Part shown: piece after piece, positions 56,097 to 64,000 of the stretch
Layout of the letters: each line of letters starts with the position of its first letter
How positions within the stretch are numbered: the stretch's first letter is position 1
From: Staphylococcus succinus
GTDB taxonomy: Bacteria > Bacillota > Bacilli > Staphylococcales > Staphylococcaceae
Direction: 5' to 3'
DNA: 64,000 nucleotides
NCBI RefSeq assembly: GCF_029024945.1
Contig: NZ_CP118976.1
Location: 1,922,001 to 1,986,000, forward strand
Position numbers and translations under genes: made by a program
Notes under the pieces: model-generated
Seen by the model: the letters and a program-made list of their open reading frames with translations, nothing else
Told to the model about the DNA's origin: nothing
Database searches by the model: none

Positions 56097-57230
56097 CTAT
56101 TTTTCATCTTTTCTAGGAAGTGGATAAAATCTTTGATTAAATTGTGTCCAAAGTTTTTCTGGTAAATGGTGTTTGTTTTCATCATCAGGATCAAATTCGG
56201 AAATAATTTGGTCTTCGTTACCTTCTTTAATTTTGCTCACAAAATTATGATCTAATAAAATGCCTCTACCTAATGCAATTAGTTCTGCGTTTGTTGATTC
56301 AATACCATCTAAAGCTTGTTCTGCTGTGAAGATTGAACCTATACCTATAAGCGGCATACGACCATCAATCCATTGATGTAATAAATCAATGCGCTCTTGA
56401 CCTTCATATTTACCTTCACGTGTTTTAGAATGAATATCAAATAATGACACATGTAAATAATCTAGCGGTTTTTCAATAAGATGTTTAATTAATGTTTCAG
56501 TTATTTCCATACTTATTCCTGGTGACTCTGCTTCTTCTGGTGAAAATCTATATCCTACGATAAAATCTTTATTACCATATTTTTTAACTGTTTCAGTTAC
56601 TTCATCAACAACTAAAGAAGCAAATTTCAAACGATCTTCGCCCCATTCGTCATTTCTACGGTTATAATAAGGTGATACGAATTGATGGATTAAATAATGG
56701 TTAGCACCATGAATTTCTACACCGTCAAATCCCGCTTCTATTACTCGGCGTGTAGCTTCACCAAAGTCTTTAATCGTATTTTCAATTTCTTCAACTGTGA
56801 TTTCACGTGCATGATGTTCTTCTTGTTCACCAAAACTTTTCATTGAGATAGGACTTGGTGCTGCTACATCCCCATTAGGTGTTAAGTTTGGTAATGCTTG
56901 TGCACCACCATGATGAATTTGTACCACTGCTTTTGCACCATTTTTCTTCATGGCTTTAGCTAATCGTTTTAAGCCTTCTAAATCTGAATCATGTGCTACT
57001 GAAGGTTGACCTGGAAAAGCTTTACCAATATCAGTAACATTACTTGCTGCAGATATAGCTAAACCTACATCTTTTGAGCGTTGCTCCATATACACAACTT
57101 CTTCGTCTGAAATAGTACCATCATCGTTTGATGATACATGTGTCAATGGTGCTAATACAAATCTATTTTCTAACACTACCTTATTAGGTAAAGTTAGTTT
57201 TTCAAATAACGGTTGGAATTTTTTATTCAT
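56097..57230 (-). CDS. NADH:flavin oxidoreductase (old yellow enzyme family)
   Basis: 377 aa TIM barrel with FMN. Visible: LPNKVVLENRFVLAPLTH, AVVQIHHGGAQA, GFDGVEIHGANHYLIHQFVS (catalytic His/Asn pair) and IGIGSIFTAEQA. It reduces activated C=C bonds with NAD(P)H; the natural substrate is unknown. It stands alone with its own terminator. Confidence 0.9.
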   Translation of the reverse strand: MNKKFQPLFEKLTLPNKVVLENRFVLAPLTHVSSNDDGTISDEEVVYMEQRSKDVGLAISAASNVTDIGKAFPGQPSVAHDSDLEGLKRLAKAMKKNGAKAVVQIHHGGAQALPNLTPNGDVAAPSPISMKSFGEQEEHHAREITVEEIENTIKDFGEATRRVIEAGFDGVEIHGANHYLIHQFVSPYYNRRNDEWGEDRLKFASLVVDEVTETVKKYGNKDFIVGYRFSPEEAESPGISMEITETLIKHLIEKPLDYLHVSLFDIHSKTREGKYEGQERIDLLHQWIDGRMPLIGIGSIFTAEQALDGIESTNAELIALGRGILLDHNFVSKIKEGNEDQIISEFDPDDENKHHLPEKLWTQFNQRFYPLPRKDEK

Positions 57231-57396
57231 TTCGATATTGCCTCCTAAATTTTAATACTCGTTCAGTGCTCATTAATTCTAACTACTTTGCTATAAAATA
57301 TAAAACAATATGCTCATGCATGTATTTTTAATTTCATTTATAATATCTTACATGGACTATATACCCATCACTAAAATATAAATACTTCTATACAAA

Positions 57397-57438
57397 CGAA
57401 AAACCACTCAACATCTCATAAAATGTTAGTGGTTTTTT
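57397..57438 (-). terminator. Terminator of the S1-domain gene
   Basis: About 14-bp stem with one bulge (57399-57414 with 57423-57438), 8-nt loop, T run on the minus strand near 57397. Confidence 0.75.
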
Positions 57439-57445
57439 CGAAAGA

Positions 57446-57829
57446 TTATTTTTCATCTTTGATCGCGTTTTTGGACTGTTTAATCCAAACCGGTAAGCGT
57501 TCTTTAATTGTTTGAAACCCATATTTTTCGGTTTCTTTAATTTCATCTAATACTGATTGCTTTTCTTTCTTACGTTCATAATTTTTAAAATAGTCATTAT
57601 CTTTTAAAGAAAAGTTCAACTTTCCTTCTTCATCAATTGAAATTACTTTCGCTCTTACAATTTGTCCTTCTGATAAAAACTTCTTCAAGTTATGGACGTA
57701 ATCATCCATGATTTCAGAAATATGGATTAATCCTTCAGCATTGTCAGGGGTTTCTACAAAAGCGCCATACGGTTGAATACCAGTCACACGAACTTTAATA
57801 TGTTGACCTACCTTATAGTGATTATTCAA
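57446..57829 (-). CDS. S1 RNA-binding domain protein (general stress protein 13, YugI-like)
   Basis: 127 aa. One S1 domain at residues about 5-78 (VGQHIKVRVTGIQPYGAFVE, GLIHISEIMDDYV, RAKVISIDEEGKLNFSLKD), then a Lys/Glu-rich tail of about 45 residues. Homologs bind RNA or ribosomes and affect translation and stress response. Monocistronic. Confidence 0.88.
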   Translation of the reverse strand: MNNHYKVGQHIKVRVTGIQPYGAFVETPDNAEGLIHISEIMDDYVHNLKKFLSEGQIVRAKVISIDEEGKLNFSLKDNDYFKNYERKKEKQSVLDEIKETEKYGFQTIKERLPVWIKQSKNAIKDEK

Positions 57830-58080
57830 CGTGATAACCCCTTATTTCGTAATACTTAACACTATTATAATAGCATAAATTATAGGAAGTCACTAACATT
57901 AATATAGAAAAATTTCACGATTTGTTAGATTATAGTTTTGACAATAAAAACTCAAATAAGCAAATATAACTGTTATAACAGCATTACTAAGTTAAATTGC
58001 ACGAAAAAAAGGCTTAAATATATACACGATGCTACTACTACAATGTGCACACTTTAAACCTTGTTCATTCTATTTATCAT
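57830..58080. other. Intergenic region upstream of the S1-domain gene
   Basis: AT-rich, with a minus-strand terminator at 58003-58062 that has no intact gene before it. See the decayed ORF at 58081-58274. Confidence 0.5.
58003..58062 (-). terminator. Orphan terminator
   Basis: Stem of 10 bp with one wobble pair (58009-58018 with 58053-58062), large loop, seven T on the minus strand. It lies 18 nt beyond the end of the decayed ORF. Confidence 0.5.
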
Positions 58081-58274
58081 TTATATTCTGCCTCTAATTG
58101 CAATACTTAATTTGCCATTTGAAGACACACTTCCTAATCTAGAATTTCATCGAAATGAAAATCCGTAAATTATTTGAAATGGTTGAGCTATTTCTTCAGC
58201 TTCCCTAATAGAAGTGTTGCATCCATGTGATCATAGACTTCAACATCTCCCACTGTGGTATTTGAAAATTGCAT
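58081..58274 (-). pseudogene. Decayed ORF, family not recognised
   Basis: The minus strand begins with ATG and MQFSNTTVGDVEVYDHMDAT. Coding character continues in another frame as REAEEIAQPFQIIYGFSF, then after a stop as NSRLGSVSSNGKLSIAIR, ending in TAA. So one frameshift and one internal stop break it. The amino-acid make-up looks protein-like, and a terminator follows. It may be a gene remnant, but the parent family is not recognised and chance cannot be excluded. Confidence 0.35.
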
Positions 58275-58280
58275 AAGATT

Positions 58281-58319
58281 TTAAGCGGGCGACAATTTAT
58301 ATAATTGTTGCCCGCTTCA
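58281..58319 (-). terminator. Hairpin after the cyclophilin gene
   Basis: 15-bp GC-rich stem with one wobble pair (58283-58297 with 58303-58317), 5-nt loop. It lies 16 nt past the stop but lacks a clear T run, so terminator strength is uncertain. Confidence 0.6.
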
Positions 58320-58332
58320 TAATCATTTATTA

Positions 58333-58929
58333 TTATCTTTCTTCGATATCAATAGAATCAATTGTAATATCATGTAATGGTTTATCTTGAGGACCCACTT
58401 TTGTACTCGCAATATCTTCTAAAGTTGTTTCACCTTCAATTAATTGTCCAAAAACTGTGTGTTTTTGGTCTAACCATGGCGTACCGCCTTTTTCGCCATA
58501 AGCTTTAACGATTGGTTCTGGCCAACCACCATCAGATAATTGACCTAACATTGATTCAGGTACGTTGTTCATTTGAACAATAAAGAATTGTGATCCATTT
58601 GTATTTGGACCTGAGTTCGCCATTGATAAAGCACCATATAAATTAAATGCTTCAAGTGAAAACTCATCTTCAAATGGTCCGCCATAAATACTTTCGCCGC
58701 CCATACCTGTAGCTGTAGGATCTCCACCTTGTACCATAAAATCATTAATAACGCGGTGGAATGTTATACCATCATAGTATCCATTTTTAGCATGTGTCAC
58801 AAAGTTTTCTACTGTTTTAGGTGCCACATCAGGCAATAATTTAAAAGTCATATCGCCTTTATTAGTATGCATTACTAATTTAATTTCATTACCATTTATT
58901 TCTGAATTTAACTGAGGATAGTTAGTCAT
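58333..58929 (-). CDS. Cyclophilin-type peptidyl-prolyl isomerase
   Basis: 198 aa from ATG 58927-58929 (MTNYPQLN), with GGAGA 7 nt upstream; longer starts lack a ribosome binding site. Cyclophilin motifs: YYDGITFHRVINDFMVQGGDPT and GSQFFIVQMNNVPE. It speeds prolyl cis-trans folding. No signal peptide, so cytoplasmic. Divergent from kapB. Confidence 0.94.
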   Translation of the reverse strand: MTNYPQLNSEINGNEIKLVMHTNKGDMTFKLLPDVAPKTVENFVTHAKNGYYDGITFHRVINDFMVQGGDPTATGMGGESIYGGPFEDEFSLEAFNLYGALSMANSGPNTNGSQFFIVQMNNVPESMLGQLSDGGWPEPIVKAYGEKGGTPWLDQKHTVFGQLIEGETTLEDIASTKVGPQDKPLHDITIDSIDIEER

Positions 58930-58996
58930 TTTCATTCTCCATTTCATGTTAAGATGATATATGTATTCTAACATAAATGAAGGGAAGGAATGAACG

Positions 58997-59377
58997 ATGT
59001 TATATCGATTTGCACATAAAACTGGAAGTTATGGTGTCTCAATAGTAAAAAATGATGAAAATCAAGTATTAGTACAAGTTGAACAAGTAATTAAACACCC
59101 AAAACAAGGCGATTTACATAACCCTAATGAAACCGAAAATGTTTTTTTTCATGAACGTAAAGCACTCAGCCAATTTGAGAAACGTTATACAACACAATCA
59201 CACCTTAAAACTTTTAATGTAGAGGAAATGCCCTATGTAGATTCTTTGCAACAAGCAATCACAAATTTAGAACAAAAATTAAAAGCACAAGGTACATTAC
59301 ACGCAGCAAAATCCTTAGAAAATTTACAGCAATTAAAAAAAGATTATGCAATCCAATATAAACAAAATTTTGAATAA
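58997..59377 (+). CDS. kapB: KapB family protein
   Basis: 126 aa. It matches the kinase-associated lipoprotein B family (YRFAHKTGSYG start and EQVIKHPKQGDLHNP). In Bacillus KapB is linked to KinB signalling to sporulation, but this protein has no signal peptide or lipobox and staphylococci do not sporulate, so the role here is unknown. Confidence 0.8.
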   Translation: MLYRFAHKTGSYGVSIVKNDENQVLVQVEQVIKHPKQGDLHNPNETENVFFHERKALSQFEKRYTTQSHLKTFNVEEMPYVDSLQQAITNLEQKLKAQGTLHAAKSLENLQQLKKDYAIQYKQNFE

Positions 59378-59440
59378 AAATACCGTGTTTCTTCTTATTT
59401 AACTAAACATGTATCTCAACTGTTTCAAGGGATAATCACG

Positions 59441-59470
59441 TTTTTCAGAATAGTCTAAATCATGTATAAT
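59441..59470 (+). promoter_or_regulatory. Promoter of the mnh operon
   Basis: TATAAT (59465-59470) with TTTTTC/TTTTCA 17-18 bp upstream. The predicted start near 59477 leaves a leader of about 30 nt before ATG 59507, and rules out the in-frame ATG at 59462. Confidence 0.55.
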
Positions 59471-59506
59471 AAATTTTATACTATATTTTCAAAGGAGGAT
59501 AAAATA

Positions 59507-61924
59507 ATGAGTTTGTTACATATAGCGGCACTCTTACCGTTAATATTTGCACTCATTATTCCGTTTGTATATCGTCTTCAAAAACGAATACATATAGGAT
59601 GGTTTGTGTTACCCATCCCTGTCGTCTTATTTATATATTTTTTATCATATATTTCAACAACCATGTCCGGTCAAACCGTCATGCAAAACGCAAATTGGAT
59701 GCCCCATTTTGGCATGAATTTTAATTTGTATGTTGATGGCTTGGGGTTACTTTTTAGTTTACTCATCACTGGTATTGGTAGTTTAATCGTACTGTATTCT
59801 ATAAGTTATTTAAGTCGACAAGAGCAGTTGGGGAATTTTTATTGTTATCTTTTACTCTTTATGGGCGCAATGTTAGGAGTTGTATTATCAGATAATATTA
59901 TTATTTTATATCTGTTTTGGGAGTTAACTTCTTTTTCTAGTTTTCTGCTCATTTCCTTTTGGCGTGACAAACAAGCTTCCATTTATGGTGCTCAAAAGTC
60001 AATGCTCGTCACTGTATTTGGTGGCCTGTCGCTATTAGGTGGGCTTATCCTACTCTCAATGGCAGGTGGTACAACAAGCTTACAAGAATTAATTGGTAAT
60101 GCTTCAGAAATACAAATGAGTCCAGTCTTCATTTTATCAATGATATTTGTATTAATTGGTGCAATGACAAAGTCTGCTCAATTTCCATTTTATGTATGGC
60201 TACCAGATGCAATGGAAGCACCAACTCCAGTTAGTGCCTATTTACACTCTGCAACAATGGTAAAAGCTGGACTCTATCTCGTAGCTCGAATGACACCTAT
60301 TTATGCGGTCTCACAAGGATGGATATGGACAGTAACTGCAGTAGGGTTAATTACATTACTCTGGGCATCGTTAAATGCAAGTAAGCAACAAGATTTAAAA
60401 GGCATCTTGGCATTTTCTACAGTTTCACAACTAGGAATGATTATGTCCATGTTAGGTATTGGTGCAGTGAGTTATCATTTTGAAGGTGCTCAAAGCCAGC
60501 TCTATGTTGCAGCATTTACTGCAGCTATTTTCCATTTAATCAATCACGCAACTTTTAAAGGTGCGCTATTTATGATTACTGGAGTCATTGATCATTCGAC
60601 AGGTACACGTGATGTTAAAAAATTAGGTGGGCTCTTAACAGTTATGCCTATCTCATTTACGATTACCATCATTACTGCTTTAAGTATGGCGGGTATACCA
60701 CCCTTTAATGGTTTCTTATCAAAAGAGAAATTTTTAGAAAGTATGATTGATGTAAGCCACGCAGGCATATACAACTTAAATACCATTGGCATATTGATAC
60801 CAATCATAGCCATTATTGGTAGTATATTTACCTTTGTATATTCTATAAGATTTATTACTCAAATCTTTTTAGGTCAAGGCAATGTAAATGCTTTACCTAA
60901 AAAAGCGCATGAGGCTTCATTCTTATTATTAATATCACCAATTATTTTATCGATATTAGTAATCGTGTTTGGATTCTTCCCATCGCTTTTAACAAAATCA
61001 ATTATTGAACCTGCTGTTAACTCAATTAGTTTACATACTGGTAATACAGCAGAATTTCATATGTTCCATGGTTTTACACCTGCTTTTATTTCTACAATTA
61101 TCATATACATTATAGGGATTTTATTGATTTTAAGTATTGGCTATTGGGTGCGTTTACTTAAAGCACAACCACGCAAGCTTACATTCAATTACTGGTACGA
61201 TAAATTCGGAGGTTATGCGCCAAATTACTCAAGCACTTTCACTAATACTTATGTGACAGGCTTTACGCGTAATAATTTAGTTATTATCTTTACTTCTTTA
61301 ATTGTTATTACGTTGGTTACATTATTAGTAACGCCTTTCAGTATTGATCTTAACAATGTGAGTGAGATAAGACCTTTTGAATTGATTATCGTAGTACTGA
61401 TTATCACTGCTACATCTATGATTGTATTGGCAAACTCTAGATTGTTCAGTATTATCATGGCTAGTGCTGTGGGTTATTCAGTCGCAATATTCTTTATTTT
61501 CTTTGGAGCTCCCGATTTAGCACTCACACAATTTGTTGTTGAATCTATTTCTACAGCTTTGTTTTTACTATGTTTCTATCATTTACCAAACTTAAATCGT
61601 CATCAAGAATCTCGTTCATTCAAACTCGTAAATGTATTGATTTCTATAGGCGCTGGCGCTGTAGTGATTGTCCTTGGCTTAATTGCTTATGGTAATAGGC
61701 ACTTTGAATCTATCGGCGCATTTTATAAAGCCCATGTATATGACTTAGCCCATGGTACAAACATGGTTAACGTGATTTTAGTAGATTTCCGTGGTACCGA
61801 TACTTTATTCGAATCTGCAGTCTTAGGTATTGCAGGTCTCGGTGTCTACACTATGATAAAACTACGTACAAAAAATAAAGCTACAGAAGAAGGAGGTAAA
61901 AACGTTGAACAGACAGAAAAATAA
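59507..61924 (+). CDS. mnhA1: Na+/H+ antiporter subunit MnhA1
   Basis: 805 aa from ATG 59507 (MSLLHIAALLPL), with AAAGGAGG 9 nt upstream. Large membrane protein related to complex I NuoL: FWELTSFSSFLLI, MEAPTPVSAYLHSATMVKAG and NHATFKGALFMI, with the C-terminal domain LALTQFVVESISTALF. First subunit of the multi-subunit Mrp-type antiporter. The C-terminus overlaps mnhB by 20 bp. Confidence 0.95.
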   Translation: MSLLHIAALLPLIFALIIPFVYRLQKRIHIGWFVLPIPVVLFIYFLSYISTTMSGQTVMQNANWMPHFGMNFNLYVDGLGLLFSLLITGIGSLIVLYSISYLSRQEQLGNFYCYLLLFMGAMLGVVLSDNIIILYLFWELTSFSSFLLISFWRDKQASIYGAQKSMLVTVFGGLSLLGGLILLSMAGGTTSLQELIGNASEIQMSPVFILSMIFVLIGAMTKSAQFPFYVWLPDAMEAPTPVSAYLHSATMVKAGLYLVARMTPIYAVSQGWIWTVTAVGLITLLWASLNASKQQDLKGILAFSTVSQLGMIMSMLGIGAVSYHFEGAQSQLYVAAFTAAIFHLINHATFKGALFMITGVIDHSTGTRDVKKLGGLLTVMPISFTITIITALSMAGIPPFNGFLSKEKFLESMIDVSHAGIYNLNTIGILIPIIAIIGSIFTFVYSIRFITQIFLGQGNVNALPKKAHEASFLLLISPIILSILVIVFGFFPSLLTKSIIEPAVNSISLHTGNTAEFHMFHGFTPAFISTIIIYIIGILLILSIGYWVRLLKAQPRKLTFNYWYDKFGGYAPNYSSTFTNTYVTGFTRNNLVIIFTSLIVITLVTLLVTPFSIDLNNVSEIRPFELIIVVLIITATSMIVLANSRLFSIIMASAVGYSVAIFFIFFGAPDLALTQFVVESISTALFLLCFYHLPNLNRHQESRSFKLVNVLISIGAGAVVIVLGLIAYGNRHFESIGAFYKAHVYDLAHGTNMVNVILVDFRGTDTLFESAVLGIAGLGVYTMIKLRTKNKATEEGGKNVEQTEK

Positions 61925-62333
61925 TTTAATTTTCCAATATTCAGCTGTGATTATCTTCTTTCTAATAGTTATGTTTGGTCTATCATTATTTTTAGCAGGA
62001 CATTATACACCTGGTGGCGGATTCGTAGGTGGCCTTTTGCTATCAAGCGCGCTTGTCATAATTACGGTAGCTTTTGATATTAAAACGATGAGAAAAATAT
62101 TCCCCTGGGATTTTAAAATATTAATTGGTATTGGGCTACTCTTTTGTGTAGCAACTCCTATGGCAAGCTGGTTTTATACTAAAAATTTCTTTACGCACAC
62201 ACCTTTTGAAATACCACTTGGTTTCTTAAAACCGATGGAAATGCATACTGCAGTATTCTTTGATTTGGGTGTAATGTGCGCAGTTATCGGAACAATAATG
62301 ACTATAATCTTATCGATTGGAGAGAATGAGTAA
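61905..62333 (+). CDS. mnhB1: Na+/H+ antiporter subunit MnhB1
   Basis: 142 aa from a TTG start 10 nt after AAGGAGG, inside the end of mnhA. Four membrane helices, with the family segment HYTPGGGFVGGLLLSSALV. It is an Mrp subunit B. Its stop overlaps the mnhC ATG by one base. Confidence 0.94.
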   Translation: MNRQKNNLIFQYSAVIIFFLIVMFGLSLFLAGHYTPGGGFVGGLLLSSALVIITVAFDIKTMRKIFPWDFKILIGIGLLFCVATPMASWFYTKNFFTHTPFEIPLGFLKPMEMHTAVFFDLGVMCAVIGTIMTIILSIGENE

Positions 62334-62680
62334 TGGAAATAGTTATGATTTTTGTTTGTGGTATTCTCACAGCAATGAGCGTCTATCTCATTCTTTCTAA
62401 GAGTTTGATACGCATCATTATTGGAACTACCATACTAACGCATGCATCAAATTTATTTTTAATGACTATGGGTGGATTAAAGAAGGGTGACGTTCCAATT
62501 TATGAAAAAGGGATTACTTCATATGTCGATCCAATACCCCAAGCATTAATTTTAACAGCTATAGTAATATCATTTTCTGTCACAGCTTTTTTCTTAGTAT
62601 TAGCTTTTAGAAGTTATAAAGAGCTAGGTACAGACAACGTCGAAAGTATGAAAGGAGTACTTGATGATGATCGAGAATAA
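62333..62680 (+). CDS. mnhC1: Na+/H+ antiporter subunit MnhC1
   Basis: 115 aa, NuoK-like, three membrane helices, with GTTILTHASNLFLMTMGG and DPIPQALILTAIVISFS. Translation is coupled at both ends: TAATG with mnhB and a 14-bp overlap with mnhD. Confidence 0.94.
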   Translation: MEIVMIFVCGILTAMSVYLILSKSLIRIIIGTTILTHASNLFLMTMGGLKKGDVPIYEKGITSYVDPIPQALILTAIVISFSVTAFFLVLAFRSYKELGTDNVESMKGVLDDDRE

Positions 62681-64000
62681 TCTCATTATTTCACTGCTTG
62701 TCATACCCATGTTAACTATTATTCTATTAATATTTATCGGTAAGCGCCCTATAATCAAGCGTTATGTCGCATTGATTGGTACTGGTATCACATTGGTTTT
62801 TGCATTTATAAATTTAAGTAATGTATTAAAAGATGGCCCTATTAAATTAGAACTTGGTTCTTGGTCTGCACCATATAGTATTGTATTTGTACTTGATATA
62901 TTCAGTGCATTGCTTGTAATTACCAGTCTAATCGTAACTATGCTCATCATTTTATATTCTTATCAGTCTGTTGGTATTGAACGTGAAACATATTATTATT
63001 ACTTTGCAATCATGTTTATGGTTACTGGAGTAATAGGTTCATTTATCACGGGTGATATTTTCAACTTATTCGTATTCTTTGAAGTATTTCTAATGGCTTC
63101 CTATATCTTATTAGTCATTGGAGGTACAAAGGTACAATTAAGTGAAACTATTAAATATGTCCTTGTTAATGTAACTTCATCTGCATTTTTTGTAATTGCA
63201 GTAGCCATGTTATATTCAGTAGTCGGTACATTAAACTTAGCGGATATCAGCCAAAAACTGAGTCAACTGCCCTCTCAAGATAGTGGGATTGTGAGCCTTA
63301 TATTTATAATGTTTATTTTCGTCTTTGCAACAAAAGCTGGTGTGTTCCCAATGTATATTTGGTTACCTGGGGCATATTACGCACCGCCTGTAGCAATCAT
63401 TGCATTCTTTGGCGCCCTACTCACAAAAGTAGGCGTATACGCTATTGCTAGAACAGCAAGTCTCTTTTTCAGAGATACAACAAGTTTCTCCTTCTACACG
63501 ATACTTTTCTTAGCTCTCTTAACCATTATCTTTGGTTCTGTAGGAGCGATAAGTTACTATGATACGAAAAAAATTATCATTTATAATATTATGATTGCTG
63601 TCGGTGTTATTTTAGTGGGCGTCGCTATGATGAATCAATCAGGCATGATGGGTGCGATTTACTACACTTTACATGATATGTTAATTAAAGCAGCTTTATT
63701 TTTCTTAATTGGTATCATGTATAAAATTACTAAAACACACGACTTACGTAAATATGGAGGTCTTATTAAAGATTATCCAGTACTAGGATGGACATTCTTT
63801 ATCGCATCACTTAGCTTAGCAGGTATCCCTCCATTAAGCGGCTTTTATGGGAAATACTACATTGTTCAAGCCACTTTTGAGAAAGGGTTCTATATCAGTG
63901 GTATTGTCGTACTGTTATCAAGCTTAGTAGTACTTTATTCCGTTATTCGCATTTTCTTAAAAGGATTCTTTGGTGAATCTAAAGGGTATAATGTAAATCA
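62667..64000 (+). CDS. mnhD1: Na+/H+ antiporter subunit MnhD1, 3' truncated by the window
   Basis: About 444 residues are present and the frame stays open to the right edge; the usual length is about 500. The start at ATG 62667 (MIENNLIISLL) follows the S. aureus N-terminus; ATG 62664 is also possible. NuoM/N-like membrane protein with GDIFNLFVFFEVFLMASYI, TKAGVFPMYIWLPGAY and LAGIPPLSGFYGKYY. It is fourth in mnhABCDEFG; the rest lies outside the window. Confidence 0.93.
   Translation, partial: MIENNLIISLLVIPMLTIILLIFIGKRPIIKRYVALIGTGITLVFAFINLSNVLKDGPIKLELGSWSAPYSIVFVLDIFSALLVITSLIVTMLIILYSYQSVGIERETYYYYFAIMFMVTGVIGSFITGDIFNLFVFFEVFLMASYILLVIGGTKVQLSETIKYVLVNVTSSAFFVIAVAMLYSVVGTLNLADISQKLSQLPSQDSGIVSLIFIMFIFVFATKAGVFPMYIWLPGAYYAPPVAIIAFFGALLTKVGVYAIARTASLFFRDTTSFSFYTILFLALLTIIFGSVGAISYYDTKKIIIYNIMIAVGVILVGVAMMNQSGMMGAIYYTLHDMLIKAALFFLIGIMYKITKTHDLRKYGGLIKDYPVLGWTFFIASLSLAGIPPLSGFYGKYYIVQATFEKGFYISGIVVLLSSLVVLYSVIRIFLKGFFGESKGYNVN

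Noticed and set aside
59438..59455. CodY-like sequence at the mnh promoter
   Set aside because: About 11/15 match with mismatches in both arms; AT-rich chance is likely.
1..64000. CRISPR arrays, insertion sequences, prophage, tRNA/rRNA genes, toxin-antitoxin or defence islands
   Set aside because: None seen; gene order and composition look like core chromosome throughout.

Overview
The window is core chromosome of a coagulase-negative Staphylococcus. The evidence is low GC, AGGAGG-type ribosome binding sites, and gene content and order that follow, from memory, the S. aureus block running from fabI through relQ, spx, opp3, fabHF, clpB, addAB, spsAB, pgi, argGH, gudB and rocD to mnhABCD. The species cannot be fixed from sequence alone. 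No insertion sequence, prophage, CRISPR array, rRNA or tRNA was seen.

Region 1 (1-8.4 kb): the first codons of fabI, then a six-gene minus-strand operon read UPF0738, relQ, nadK, rluD-like, mgtE, cpaA. This puts (p)ppGpp synthesis, NADP synthesis, Mg2+ transport and a c-di-AMP-type RCK antiporter on one likely transcript. On the plus strand lie a CYTH protein, a truncated globin and the Spx-degradation adaptor spxH. Region 2 (8.4-15.3 kb): an NAD(P)-binding protein behind a possible operator, the conserved sRNA RsaE (RoxS), pepF, coiA, mecA, spx and trpS. Region 3 (15.3-24.3 kb): one complete Opp peptide importer (oppBCDFA) with a CodY-like site, a DUF3899 protein, a probable 40-codon membrane peptide gene, and fabH-fabF under a FapR operator that overlaps the -10 box.

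Region 4 (24.5-36.1 kb): a YjzD-like peptide, clpB behind CtsR heptads, an OatA-like acyltransferase, sufT, a HAD phosphatase, CoA-disulfide reductase, a ketopantoate-reductase-like gene divergent from a TetR regulator, a UPF0344 protein, and a fumarylacetoacetate-hydrolase family gene whose promoter carries a FapR-like palindrome. Region 5 (36.2-48.1 kb): a DUF418 protein, addA/addB (RecBCD-equivalent), spsB with its inactive partner spsA, a TVP38-family protein and pgi.

Region 6 (48.4-64 kb): argG-argH, a secreted glycerophosphodiester phosphodiesterase with a long Q/T/S/N-rich linker, gudB, rocD, a probable 42-codon gene, an old-yellow-enzyme family oxidoreductase, an S1-domain protein, a decayed ORF with its own terminator, a cyclophilin, kapB, and the start of the Mnh Na+/H+ antiporter operon. 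mnhD runs off the end.

Most genes are housekeeping. The less ordinary content is in the gaps: RsaE and its C-rich repeats, two tiny ORFs, the second FapR-like site, a 20-bp hairpin between glpQ and gudB, and the decayed ORF near 58.1 kb. Start codons were revised where a good ribosome binding site, family N-terminus or promoter position argued for a downstream start.
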